From: an uncultured Oscillospiraceae bacterium | GTDB taxonomy: Bacteria; Bacillota; Clostridia; Oscillospirales; Oscillospiraceae | Length of the DNA stretch: 12,113 bases | NCBI GenBank assembly: GCA_910585815.1 | Contig: CAJUFJ010000071.1 | Coordinates: 1 to 12,113 of the forward strand | Reading direction: 5' to 3' | Made by a program: the position numbers and the translations under genes | The notes under the pieces: generated by a model | The model's database searches: none | Told to the model about the DNA's origin: nothing | Seen by the model: only the letters and a program-made list of their open reading frames with translations | Part shown: one piece after another, positions 1 to 6,576 of the stretch | How the letters are laid out: each line of letters starts with the position of its first letter | How positions within the stretch are numbered: position 1 is the first letter of the stretch

Positions 1-177
1 TCTCACTGGATATGCTGTCCTGCCTGTGGCGGAAAGACCCGAATAAAAGTATACGAAGATACGGTTCTTGAAAGGTTTCCGCTGTATTGTCCCAAGTGCA
101 AGCAGGAAATGTTAATCAGTGTCCGACAACTAAATACATCCACCATAGAGCCAGACGCACAGACGCAGAGCCGATAA
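1..177 (+). CDS. Cysteine-rich KTR-type small protein, 3' part
   Basis: The first reading frame is open from base 1 to TAA at 175-177 and gives 58 residues. It has two CxxC-type knuckles (CCPACGGKTR near the start and YCPKCKQE about 20 residues later) and ends in PDAQTQSR. This matches my recollection of the Cys-rich KTR family (Pfam Cys_rich_KTR): very small, probably zinc-binding proteins of unknown function carried by Tn916-like and other conjugative elements of Firmicutes, often close to resistance genes. The start codon lies off the window, and probably only a few residues are missing. The stop codon sits inside the left arm of the following terminator hairpin. The family call is by motif and tail; no function should be assigned. 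Confidence 0.8.
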   Translation, partial: SHWICCPACGGKTRIKVYEDTVLERFPLYCPKCKQEMLISVRQLNTSTIEPDAQTQSR

Positions 178-212
178 CATATGGGAACCTTCCCTACAGT
201 TATCGGCTTTGC
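169..212 (+). terminator. Rho-independent terminator of the KTR gene
   Basis: AGCCGATAAC (169-178) pairs perfectly with GTTATCGGCT (199-208), a 10-bp stem. The 20-base loop holds a second small hairpin, GGGAA (183-187) with TTCCC (190-194). A short T-rich tract follows. The TAA stop of the KTR frame is within the left arm. Confidence 0.75.
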
Positions 213-757
213 ATTTGAAAAGTCGTGGCTATGGTGGATATGCGTTAGTAAGTCTGAACGCGCCAAACGGGGTAACATACATGAGATGCAAACAGCGGAT
301 TGAAAACAAAAGCTGTGCGGGCCCCGGAACACTGACCCGGCACGAGCTGGAAAAATCGGTCTATAATGAAATGGTTAAGAAGATGCGGGAATTTCAGACG
401 TTGAGGGGCGGCAAGGCGGAGGGCTATAATCCAAAGCTCACCGCCGCCCGCGCCAAACTTGCCAAAATTGAAAGCGAGATTGAAAAGCTGATTGACACGC
501 TGGCCGGGGCAAACCCTCTCTTGTTGCAATACGCCAATAGTCGCATTGAAGAATTGGACGCAGAACGACAAAAGCAATTAAAGCTGGTGGCCGACCTCAC
601 CGCTAATTCTGTTTCAACCTCTCAGCTTGATAGCATATCTGGCTATCTCAAAAACTGGGACGAGGTTAGTTTTGACGACAAGCGGCGTGTAGTGGATACG
701 CTGATTTCCCGAATTGAAGCCACCAGCACCGAGCTTGTTATACACTGGAAAATCTAA
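209..757 (+). pseudogene. C-terminal remnant of a large serine recombinase
   Basis: The 182-codon frame opens with TTG at 209, which has no ribosome binding site and lies at the edge of the preceding terminator. It has no resolvase catalytic domain and no recombinase domain. What remains is the zinc beta-ribbon (YMRCKQRIENKSC around residues 24-36, then GPGTLTRHELE), a coiled-coil-like helix (about residues 75-130) and the typical tail NWD..SFDDKRRVVDTLISRIE...VIHWKI. Together these are characteristic of TnpX/TndX-type large serine recombinases. The first cysteine pair of the ribbon appears lost: the expected LKCRGCGYAL reads LKSRGYGGYAL, as if two TGT codons had become AGT and TAT. Intact relatives are roughly 500-550 residues. 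It is almost certainly non-functional, and the homology starts directly after the KTR terminator, so this is a rearrangement junction. Confidence 0.8.
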
Positions 758-789
758 AATTTTTACTTCGCATTATACCATTGTTAAAG

Positions 790-960
790 ATGTTTTTTTA
801 TCCTGAAAAAAACACTTCAGATTCTACCACCTGCTATATTGAGATAGGTGGTAGAAAAATAGGCTATATAAAGGATTTCTTGTCTGTTGTCGGCAAACAT
901 ATATTTTGCAAAACCTTTTACAAGGATGGCATAGAATATGCCAAACTGATACTGGAATAA
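790..960 (+). CDS. Small unrecognised ORF, 56 residues
   Basis: ATG at 790 opens a frame closed by TAA at 958-960. The protein begins MFFYPEKNTSDSTTCYIEIG and ends YKDGIEYAKLILE. Its composition is protein-like: alternating hydrophobic and charged residues, two cysteines and no low-complexity stretch. The stop lies 13 bases before the lipoprotein ATG, so the two could be translated as a pair. No good ribosome binding site precedes 790, and the frame stays open upstream into the recombinase region, so this may be the 3' remnant of a longer gene. I do not recognise the family. It could be a remnant of a small protein cotranscribed with the toxin-like lipoprotein, but nothing shows that. Confidence 0.4.
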   Translation: MFFYPEKNTSDSTTCYIEIGGRKIGYIKDFLSVVGKHIFCKTFYKDGIEYAKLILE

Positions 961-973
961 AGAGGTGGCAATT

Positions 974-1928
974 ATGGTGCCAAAACGATATTTGTCTCTC
1001 TTTTTGGCAATATTGCTATGTATGCAATGTCTTACTGGATGCTCCGATTCAAGTGGTGATGTTGATCCTGGCGCATTTATCGAGGAGGACAAAATTTACC
1101 AAGATGTCATCGCTGGTGATTTTATTAGCGAAGATAAGATTCAAGCAAAATACATTGCAGAAAACTTGATTTTTGAGGATGGGATATATGAAGTTACTAT
1201 CGGCGAACAATTCATTTGCCAATCGTATGTTTTTGAAATAAGAATAACTCCGGACAGTAAAACGGACATTCTTCAATATCTTCCTGAAGATATTGTGGAC
1301 TATGATATTGACTGGCCAAAAGTCATTTCTCAATTTGCAGTAGGGACAAGCGTAGTTATCGCTGTTGGTGCCATAAATTCAGCTACGGGAGGTAAGACAT
1401 TCTTTGTATTTGGATCAGCAGCAAACATTGCAGCAGAGGCAATAATTTCTGGCGCCATTGAAGCAACTATGAAGGTCATCCTAAACTGCGATGAGGGCGA
1501 TGCACCAAAAGCGAAAGTGGCTAAGTATGCAATAGAGGGATTTTCCGAAGGATATATGTGGGGGGGCAATAGCCAGTGCCGTTGAGAATATTGTTACTCC
1601 AACAGCATTACGATCTAAGGGGCTTGGCAAACTCGCTGTTGACAATTTCGGAAATGTAAAAGACAAAACTGGCAAAATAATTGGAAAAGCATTATATGAC
1701 ACAACAGCGAAGCAAATAACCCTTATAGATGATGCTGACCGGATTCTTGGTTTCTTCAAATCCAATGGGGATGAAATTCTTGATGTTGCCAAAGCTGTGC
1801 TCAAACCAAACTCTGCGTTTTGGCGAGGATCTGGAGATGATGCCGTTCGTTGCTTGACCGATGCAGCAGGTAAGATTTACCGCATCGGTGATGACCTTGT
1901 TCCAAACTCAATCTATAACCACACCTGA
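974..1928 (+). pseudogene. Polymorphic-toxin-like lipoprotein, frameshifted
   Basis: ATG 974 is chosen over GTG 965 because AGAGGTGG (961-968) lies 5 bases upstream. A lysine/arginine and then a hydrophobic stretch lead to a lipobox LTGC with Cys23, so the product is an exported lipoprotein. Residues about 30-75 hold short repeats of the form (F/L)I.ED.I. The middle (DIDWPKVISQFAVGTSVVIAVGA, later KYAIEGFSEGYMWG) resembles the pre-toxin region of clostridial polymorphic toxins as I remember them. The first frame stops at 1583-1585 (203 residues). Dropping one G from the seven-G run at 1560-1566 restores a frame to TGA 1926-1928, adding LRSKGLGKLAVDNFGN and FWRGSGDDAVRCLTDAAGKIYRIGDDLVPNS. The latter is the type of linker that precedes nuclease domains in such toxins. 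No toxin domain follows. Decay, a phase-variable G run or a sequencing error could explain the break. Confidence 0.6.
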
Positions 1929-2424
1929 TTATACTGTCTCTATTGAAGCGATAAAAGAAAATCAAATCGCTTTCCAAAATAGTATTCAGGGGCTCAAGCA
2001 AGTTACAGCGCCTTCAGATGACTTTGTGATGGATCGATTAAAAGAACTTGATACTATCCTCGGCCTTGCAGCGGTAACAAAAAATCATGATCCAAATGGC
2101 TATCTTGGAACCCCTGGCGGCTATATTGGATGTATCTATTTTTCTGATGAACGGGTCGATAAAAGGGGCTGGGACATCGAACCAGAAAAATATAATGTGA
2201 TTGACATTGGGACAATCGGTGGTGGCTCCATAGAGGTATATGGTACAGTTGAGGAGGCTCAAACACGGAATACATACCTCGCTTCTTTCGATAATACATC
2301 GTTGGATCGCGGTACTCATACTGTGGTTGGCACATTAATTGTAAGAATTTCTTCTAAGTTGGCACACGATCAGCAAATAGATTTAGAAAATCAAATAATT
2401 ACAGTTTTGACAGAGATACAGTAG
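1861..2424 (+). pseudogene. C-terminal domain of an uncharacterised secreted protein
   Basis: This frame overlaps the end of the lipoprotein pseudogene in a different phase. Its ATG at 1861 has no ribosome binding site, and the residues before about 1920 read as an out-of-frame shadow of the lipoprotein, so real homology seems to start near TPDYTVSIEAIKENQIAF. The remainder (SIQGLKQVTAPSDDFVMDRLKELDTI, then GYIGCIYFSDERVD, GTIGGGSIEVYGTVEEAQTRNTYLASFDNTSL, GTHTVVGTLIVRIS) resembles a recurrent but, to me, unnamed C-terminal domain of Firmicutes lipoproteins or wall proteins. A single-base shift would join it to the upstream frame, but the join falls where a toxin linker would normally run on into its nuclease, so a gene fusion by deletion is the better reading. 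It ends at TAG 2422-2424. Probably not translated as it stands. Confidence 0.5.
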
Positions 2425-2453
2425 GGAACAGCTTTTGAAAAATCACTAAAGCC

Positions 2454-2486
2454 AAGGGGTACAAGCATTGCTTGCACCCCTTAGTT
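2454..2486. terminator. Bidirectional hairpin terminator
   Basis: AAGGGGTACAAGC (2454-2466) pairs with GCTTGCACCCCTT (2470-2482) with one A-C mismatch and a 3-base loop. It lies between two convergent genes, 29 bases after the stop at 2424 and 7 bases beyond the end of tnpV at 2490, and has T-rich sequence on its right (plus-strand reading). Confidence 0.75.
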
Positions 2487-2489
2487 CTA

Positions 2490-2858
2490 TTATTTGTAGA
2501 TTAGTTCGGTATTTATGATTTCTATCACTCGTTCCACAATATTGTTCATCTGACGTACCCATTTCATCTGGTCAGTAGCTTTGATCTGCTCCGTAATGCC
2601 CTCCTGCTCCGTCAGCTGTTTGACCAACTGAGTAAACATGGCTTCTGCTTGGGCATCAATTTCAGACAAATGGCAGTCCAGCTTGCCACTAAGAAGCAAG
2701 GCAGTATAAATAGGCTCTCTTTGTGTTTTCAGGTAGTGCTTCCGCCGTTGGCCCCAGATACCAACAGAAATGCTTTCAGGTGGGAGTAAATCAGGCAGAA
2801 AATAATCGCCATCCTGATGATAGGTTCCGCCCATTTGTTCAAAAAACGACTTTTCCAT
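2490..2858 (-). CDS. tnpV: TnpV, transposon-encoded accessory protein
   Basis: The 122-residue product starts MEKSFFEQMGGTYHQDGDYFLPDL and continues with IGVWGQRR-like and YLKTQREPIYTALLLSGKL segments, then a helical C-terminus DQMKWVRQMNNIVERVIEIINTELIY. This is the TnpV family, known from Tn4451/Tn4453 and many related clostridial mobilisable elements. Its biochemical role is not established. The length is that of intact family members and no key segment seems missing. The ATG at 2858-2856 has GGAGGA (2866-2871 on the plus strand) 7 bases upstream. No transposase or mobilisation gene accompanies it here, so it is probably left over from an element that was partly deleted. It faces the left-flank genes and shares their terminator. 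Confidence 0.85.
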   Translation of the reverse strand: MEKSFFEQMGGTYHQDGDYFLPDLLPPESISVGIWGQRRKHYLKTQREPIYTALLLSGKLDCHLSEIDAQAEAMFTQLVKQLTEQEGITEQIKATDQMKWVRQMNNIVERVIEIINTELIYK

Positions 2859-2925
2859 GATATAGTCCTCCGATATGTTGAAATTCCTTGCAATTCAATC
2901 ACTCTCAGCTGACTAAGCAAAAGTT

Positions 2926-2958
2926 TTGGGAGGAACTTCCTTACGAAGTTCCTCCCAA
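2926..2958. repeat. Hairpin repeat, left copy (probable terminator of the MATE gene)
   Basis: Two 14-base arms, TTGGGAGGAACTTC (2926-2939) and GAAGTTCCTCCCAA (2945-2958), pair perfectly around a 5-base loop. It lies 11 bases past the end of the MATE gene and, read in that direction, is followed by AAAACTTTTGC, a poor T tract. A copy with two differences over 33 bases lies in inverted orientation at 11615-11647, behind eno. Placement suggests a terminator or mRNA-end stabiliser. The repetition suggests a dispersed family. Confidence 0.75.
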
Positions 2959-2969
2959 TGGCGCTCTTT

Positions 2970-4364
2970 TTATGACTTCTCCGGCATAGAGGTGGGGTCG
3001 TCCACCACCCGCTTGCCGGTCAGGTCCACATGGTTGTAATAGATCAGCGTGAGGACGCTGCACACCAGCCACCCGGCGGGGTAGCCCATGGCGATGGGCA
3101 GGATGGTGTTGGAGATGTAATTGGCCATGATGTAGAGGTAAATCTGCCGGAAGACCACGAAGGAGGCCAGCATGATGTAGGTGGGCGGCTGGCTGATGCC
3201 CGCCCCCCGGAGGGAGCCGGAGTAGACCTGATTGACGCAGATAAACACGTAGCAGGGGCACATATTCCGGAGAAAGAGGGTGCCGTAGGCCACCACCTCG
3301 GGCTTGTCGTTGAAGAAAGCCACCAGCCAGGGGGCCAGGGCGATGGCGGCGGCGGAGATGACCACCGTGATGCCCACCGAGAGGAAAAAGGCGTCCCGGG
3401 TGCCCTTTTTGGCCCGCTCCACCTGGTCGGTGCCCAGGTTCTGGCCCACGAAGGTGGTGGCCGCCAGGCCCAGAGATTGCACCGGCAGGATGATGAACTG
3501 GTCCAGCTTGCTGTAGGTGGTCCAGCCGGACATACAGTCCAGGCCGAAGAAGTTGATGTAGGACTGGACGAAGACGTTGGAGAAGGAGGTGATGGCCATT
3601 TGCAGGGCGGAGGGCACGCCGATGCGGACAATCTGCCGCAGGATGCGCCGGTCCACCCGCAGGTCCTTCCACCGCAGGCGGATGCAGTCCTCCCCCCGGG
3701 CCAGCACCACTAAAATCAGCGCCGCCGACACCCCCTGAGACAGGATGGTGGCATAGGCCACTCCCTCCACCTTCATCCCCAGGCCGATGACAAAGAACAG
3801 GTCCAGGGCGATGTTCAGCAGGGCGGACACCACCAGAAAGTAGAAGGGACGCCTGGAGTCCCCCACCGCACGGAGGATGCCCGAGCCCATGTTATACAGC
3901 AGCAGGCCCATGGCTCCGGCGAAGTAGATGGTCAGGTAGGTGGTGGCCTCCGGGACGGCCTGAGGATCGGTGTTCATCAGGTCCAGCATGGTGGGAATGA
4001 TGAGGATGCCCACCACCGACAGAACCACCCCCAGCACCAGGGTCATGACGATGGAGGTGTGGACGGTTTTCCGCACCTGATCGTATTTTTTGGCCCCGTA
4101 ATACTGGGAGATGACCACCCCCGCGCCGCTGGCCAGGCCCATGAAGAAGCCGATAAGCATGATGATAATGGGGGTGACGGTGCCCACGGCGGAGTAGGCC
4201 TCGTTGCTGACGAATTTGCCCACCACCCACAGGTCCACGGTGTTATACAGCTGCTGGAACAGGTTGCCCAGCAGCAGCGGGACGGCGAACCGGATCAGGT
4301 GGCCCACCACGCTGCCCTGGGTCATGTCCACCGAGCGGCTGGCCCCCTTTGCCAGTGCGGACAA
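2970..4364 (-). CDS. MATE-family multidrug/metabolite efflux transporter
   Basis: The 464-residue membrane protein has about twelve hydrophobic segments arranged as two similar halves. Typical MATE features are visible: RFAVPLLLGNLFQQLYNTVDLWVVGKFV near the N-terminus with the family's QQLYN..D, then AVGTVTPIIIMLIGFFMGLASGAGVVISQYYGAKK. The second half opens with IVRIGVPSALQMAITSFSNVFVQSYIN. Members export cationic drugs, dyes or metabolites using sodium or proton gradients; the substrate cannot be read from sequence. The start is TTG at 4364-4362, preceded by AGGAGG (4374-4379) at a 9-base spacing; no ATG lies nearby until codon 14. It is the second gene after cinA, 59 bases apart, and a hairpin in that gap may lower its expression relative to cinA. 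Of the sets I know, it is closest to the MepA/DinF-like clostridial proteins. Confidence 0.9.
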   Translation of the reverse strand: MSALAKGASRSVDMTQGSVVGHLIRFAVPLLLGNLFQQLYNTVDLWVVGKFVSNEAYSAVGTVTPIIIMLIGFFMGLASGAGVVISQYYGAKKYDQVRKTVHTSIVMTLVLGVVLSVVGILIIPTMLDLMNTDPQAVPEATTYLTIYFAGAMGLLLYNMGSGILRAVGDSRRPFYFLVVSALLNIALDLFFVIGLGMKVEGVAYATILSQGVSAALILVVLARGEDCIRLRWKDLRVDRRILRQIVRIGVPSALQMAITSFSNVFVQSYINFFGLDCMSGWTTYSKLDQFIILPVQSLGLAATTFVGQNLGTDQVERAKKGTRDAFFLSVGITVVISAAAIALAPWLVAFFNDKPEVVAYGTLFLRNMCPCYVFICVNQVYSGSLRGAGISQPPTYIMLASFVVFRQIYLYIMANYISNTILPIAMGYPAGWLVCSVLTLIYYNHVDLTGKRVVDDPTSMPEKS

Positions 4365-4391
4365 GTTAATCTACCTCCTAAAATGTGGCTG

Positions 4392-4418
4392 GTTTTCGCC
4401 CCCTTCGGGGGTGAAAAC
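4392..4418 (-). promoter_or_regulatory. Hairpin between cinA and the MATE gene
   Basis: GTTTTC-G-CCCCC (4392-4403) pairs with GGGGG-T-GAAAAC (4407-4418) around a 3-base loop. An outer AAATGT/ACATTT pair (4381-4386 with 4420-4425) could extend it. No T tract follows in the transcribed direction, so partial attenuation or an mRNA-stability element is more likely than full termination. It ends 5 bases after the cinA stop codon. Confidence 0.5.
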
Positions 4419-4423
4419 TACAT

Positions 4424-5677
4424 TTAATATTCCAGCCCAGACAGATACCGCCGGGCCAGGTCGAAGGCGTGGCTGGCGGTCTGGGTGCGCAGCCGCTCCC
4501 GCATGGGCCGGATGCCCAGATGAAGGGCGCGGACATGGGTGCCCTTGAAGGTGGAGATAGCCACAAACATGGTGCCCACCTCGTTGCCCCAGTCGTCCTT
4601 GTCGGGGCCGGCCACACCGGTGGCGGACAGGGCGATGTCACAGCCCAGCGCCTGCCGTGCCCCCTCGGCCATGGCGGCGGCCACCTCTTTCGACACCGCG
4701 CCGTACCGCTCCAGCATGTGGGGGGGTACGCCCAGGAGGTTTTCCTTTATCTCGTTGGTGTAGGACACAATCCCCCCCTTAAAGGCGGCGGAGGCCCCGG
4801 GGACGTCGGTGAGCCGCTTGGCGATCAGGCCGCCGGTGCAGCTCTCAGCCACGCCCAGGGTCAGGTCCTTGGTCTTCAGGGCCTGGATGACTACATACTC
4901 CAGAGAGGGGACATCCACCCCGTATACCTTGTCCCCGAACAGTTTTTTTACCTGCTCCACCGTGGGCTGAAGAAGGGCCTGGGCCTCTGCGTCCGTGGCC
5001 GCCTTGGCGGTGACCCGCAGCTCGCATTCCCCCTCCTTGGCGTAGGGGGCCAGGGTGGGGTTGGACATGGCGTTCATCTGGTCCCGGAGCTGGGCCTCCA
5101 TGGAGGACTCCCCGATGCCAAAGAGCTTGATGGTGTGGGAGGCGATTACCCCCTCGGACAGGGAGAGCAGATAGGGCTTTGCCCGGTACTGGAACATGGG
5201 CCGGCATTCGCTGGGGGGACCGGGGAGCATAATCACATGGCACCCCTCCGCCTCAAAGGCGCAGCCGGGGGCGGTGCCCCAGTCGTTCTCCAGAATGGTG
5301 CACTCCTCGGGGAGCATGGCCTGTTGGAGGTTGTTGTCCGTCATAGGCCGGCCGGTGCGCTGGAAATAGGAGCGGATGCGCTCAGCCGACCCCTCGTCGA
5401 AGACCAGCTTCTTGCCGAAGGCCTCGGCCAGCACGTTTTTGGTGAGATCGTCGCAGGTGGGGCCCAGGCCGCCGGTGGTGATGATGATGTCGGCCCGCTG
5501 TTTGGCCAGAGCCACCGCCTCCTCGGCCCGCTGGAGGTTGTCCCCCACCACGGTGTGCCAGAAGACATTCAGCCCCAGCTCGCTCAGCCCCTGGGAGAGC
5601 ATCTGGGCGTCGGTGTTGGCGATGTTGCCCAGCAGCAGCTCGGTGCCGACGGACAGAATTTCAACGGTATGAGACAT
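4424..5677 (-). CDS. cinA: CinA, competence/damage-inducible protein and NMN deamidase
   Basis: The 417-residue protein has both domains of full-length CinA. Residues 1-170 form the MoaB/MogA-like (COG1058) domain, with GTELLLGNIANTDAQ, TTGGLGPTCDDLTK and the PGPPSE loop. Residues about 255-417 form the PncC domain, with VAESCTGGLIAKRLT (candidate nucleophile Ser279), GGIVSYTNEIKENLLGV and SATGVAGPD. CinA cytosolic enzymes deamidate nicotinamide mononucleotide back to NaMN for NAD salvage, and the N-terminal domain of some members hydrolyses ADP-ribose. Length is normal for the family (about 410-420). ATG 5677 has a good AGGAGG 8 bases upstream. It is transcribed divergently from trmL and the glycolytic genes and leads a two-gene unit with the MATE transporter. 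Confidence 0.95.
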   Translation of the reverse strand: MSHTVEILSVGTELLLGNIANTDAQMLSQGLSELGLNVFWHTVVGDNLQRAEEAVALAKQRADIIITTGGLGPTCDDLTKNVLAEAFGKKLVFDEGSAERIRSYFQRTGRPMTDNNLQQAMLPEECTILENDWGTAPGCAFEAEGCHVIMLPGPPSECRPMFQYRAKPYLLSLSEGVIASHTIKLFGIGESSMEAQLRDQMNAMSNPTLAPYAKEGECELRVTAKAATDAEAQALLQPTVEQVKKLFGDKVYGVDVPSLEYVVIQALKTKDLTLGVAESCTGGLIAKRLTDVPGASAAFKGGIVSYTNEIKENLLGVPPHMLERYGAVSKEVAAAMAEGARQALGCDIALSATGVAGPDKDDWGNEVGTMFVAISTFKGTHVRALHLGIRPMRERLRTQTASHAFDLARRYLSGLEY

Positions 5678-5718
5678 AGAAAAGACCTCCTGATTGTTGT
5701 AAATAGGTTGGTGGGGCT

Positions 5719-5727
5719 ATTATAGCA
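5719..5727 (-). promoter_or_regulatory. Promoter of cinA, extended -10
   Basis: Read on the minus strand, the sequence is TGCTATAAT: a perfect TATAAT (5724 to 5719) with a TGn extension. No convincing -35 hexamer lies 16-18 bases upstream, as is common for extended -10 promoters. Transcription would begin near 5712, giving a leader of about 35 bases with the AGGAGG of cinA inside it. Confidence 0.6.
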
Positions 5728-5986
5728 TGGGAAAAGGGGAATGGGTAGCCGTTTTCCAGAAAGAGGAATGATTTTTGTATAATTTTTCTATTGCGCGGAG
5801 GATTGCAGGGGGCGGAAAGGGTTGGGGCGCAGTTTTTCCGCCAGTTTGGCCCGTTTTGCTTCGGCACTTTGCCTAAAAAAGCTGCGGAAAAAAGCGGTAA
5901 ATCTAAAAAACGAACAAATTTCAGGGCGAATCGTAGATATTTCAATATTTTTGTGAACTTTCTGCAATATTTCGACCATTTTACAG
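5728..5986. other. Non-coding spacer between the divergent units
   Basis: No gene is visible. The cinA-proximal half is GC-mixed and contains an 8-bp stem GGCGGAAA/TTTCCGCC (5811-5818 with 5835-5842). The trmL-proximal half (about 5875-5986) is AT-rich with A and T runs, as often seen upstream of strong promoters. A second TATAAT at 5778-5783 on the plus strand could be an additional promoter, but its -35 is poor. No riboswitch or tRNA is recognised. Confidence 0.5.
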
Positions 5987-6015
5987 TTGAAATTTTTTTC
6001 GCTTTGGACTACAAT
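5987..6015 (+). promoter_or_regulatory. Sigma-A promoter of the trmL-pgk-tpiA-gpmI-eno unit
   Basis: TTGAAA at 5987-5992 and TACAAT at 6010-6015 are separated by exactly 17 bases. AT-rich DNA upstream could act as an UP element. The expected start of transcription is near 6022, about 23 bases before the GTG of trmL. Confidence 0.75.
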
Positions 6016-6044
6016 AGGACCCGCAAGAGCGAGGAGGGGCCCAA

Positions 6045-6533
6045 GTGCTGAACATTGTACTGGTTGAGCCGGAGATTCCCCAGAATACCGGCAATATCGC
6101 CCGCACCTGTGCCGCCACCCACAGCCGCCTGCATCTGGTGAAGCCCCTGGGCTTCGATATCAGCGAGCGGGCTGTGCGCCGGGCGGGGCTGGACTACTGG
6201 CACATGGTAGACCTGCGGGTCTATGACAGTCTGGACCATTTCTTTGCGGTCAACCCCAGGCCCGACCTGTGGCTGGCCACCACCAAGGCCCCCCGGGACT
6301 ACACCCAGGCATCGTTTCAGGAGGGCTGCTGGCTCATGTTCGGCAAGGAGACCGCCGGCCTGCCCGAGGACCTGAGGACGCGCTGGCAGGACCGGTGCGT
6401 CCGCATCCCCATGCGGCCCGACGCCCGGAGCCTGAACCTGGCCAACTCGGTGGCCGTCCTCACCTACGAGGCTCTGCGGCAGCTCGGCTTTCCCGGTCTG
6501 TCCGGAGCGGGAGAGATGGCGAAACAGTCATGA
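6045..6533 (+). CDS. trmL: TrmL, tRNA (cytidine/uridine-34 2'-O)-methyltransferase
   Basis: The 162-residue protein of the SPOUT class shows the three family motifs: LVEPEIPQNTGNIARTCAA at residues 5-23, LMFGKETAGLPEDL around 101-114, and IPMRPDARSLNLANSVAVLTYEALRQ near 125-150, which forms the trefoil knot that binds S-adenosylmethionine. YibK/TrmL enzymes methylate the 2'-O of the wobble nucleotide of tRNA-Leu isoacceptors; the B. subtilis homologue was named CspR. The length is usual (about 155-160). The start is GTG 6045, 7 bases after AGGAGG (6032-6037). It is the first gene after a strong promoter and 43 bases ahead of pgk, so translation and glycolysis genes are probably cotranscribed. 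Confidence 0.93.
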   Translation: MLNIVLVEPEIPQNTGNIARTCAATHSRLHLVKPLGFDISERAVRRAGLDYWHMVDLRVYDSLDHFFAVNPRPDLWLATTKAPRDYTQASFQEGCWLMFGKETAGLPEDLRTRWQDRCVRIPMRPDARSLNLANSVAVLTYEALRQLGFPGLSGAGEMAKQS

Positions 6534-6576
6534 CCCCCTATTTTGTCACCTTTACCAGGAGAAAGGAGTCAAGAAA

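Noticed and set aside
4469..5725. 418-codon open frame on the plus strand, antisense to cinA
   Set aside because: It mirrors the high-GC codons of cinA, is rich in Gly/His/Leu with no recognisable motif, and cinA has complete family motifs and a proper ribosome binding site.
5778..5783. TATAAT on the plus strand as the main trmL promoter
   Set aside because: No good -35 at 16-18 bases, and the 5987-6015 promoter has a better -35/-10 pair with a 17-base spacer and lies close to the gene.
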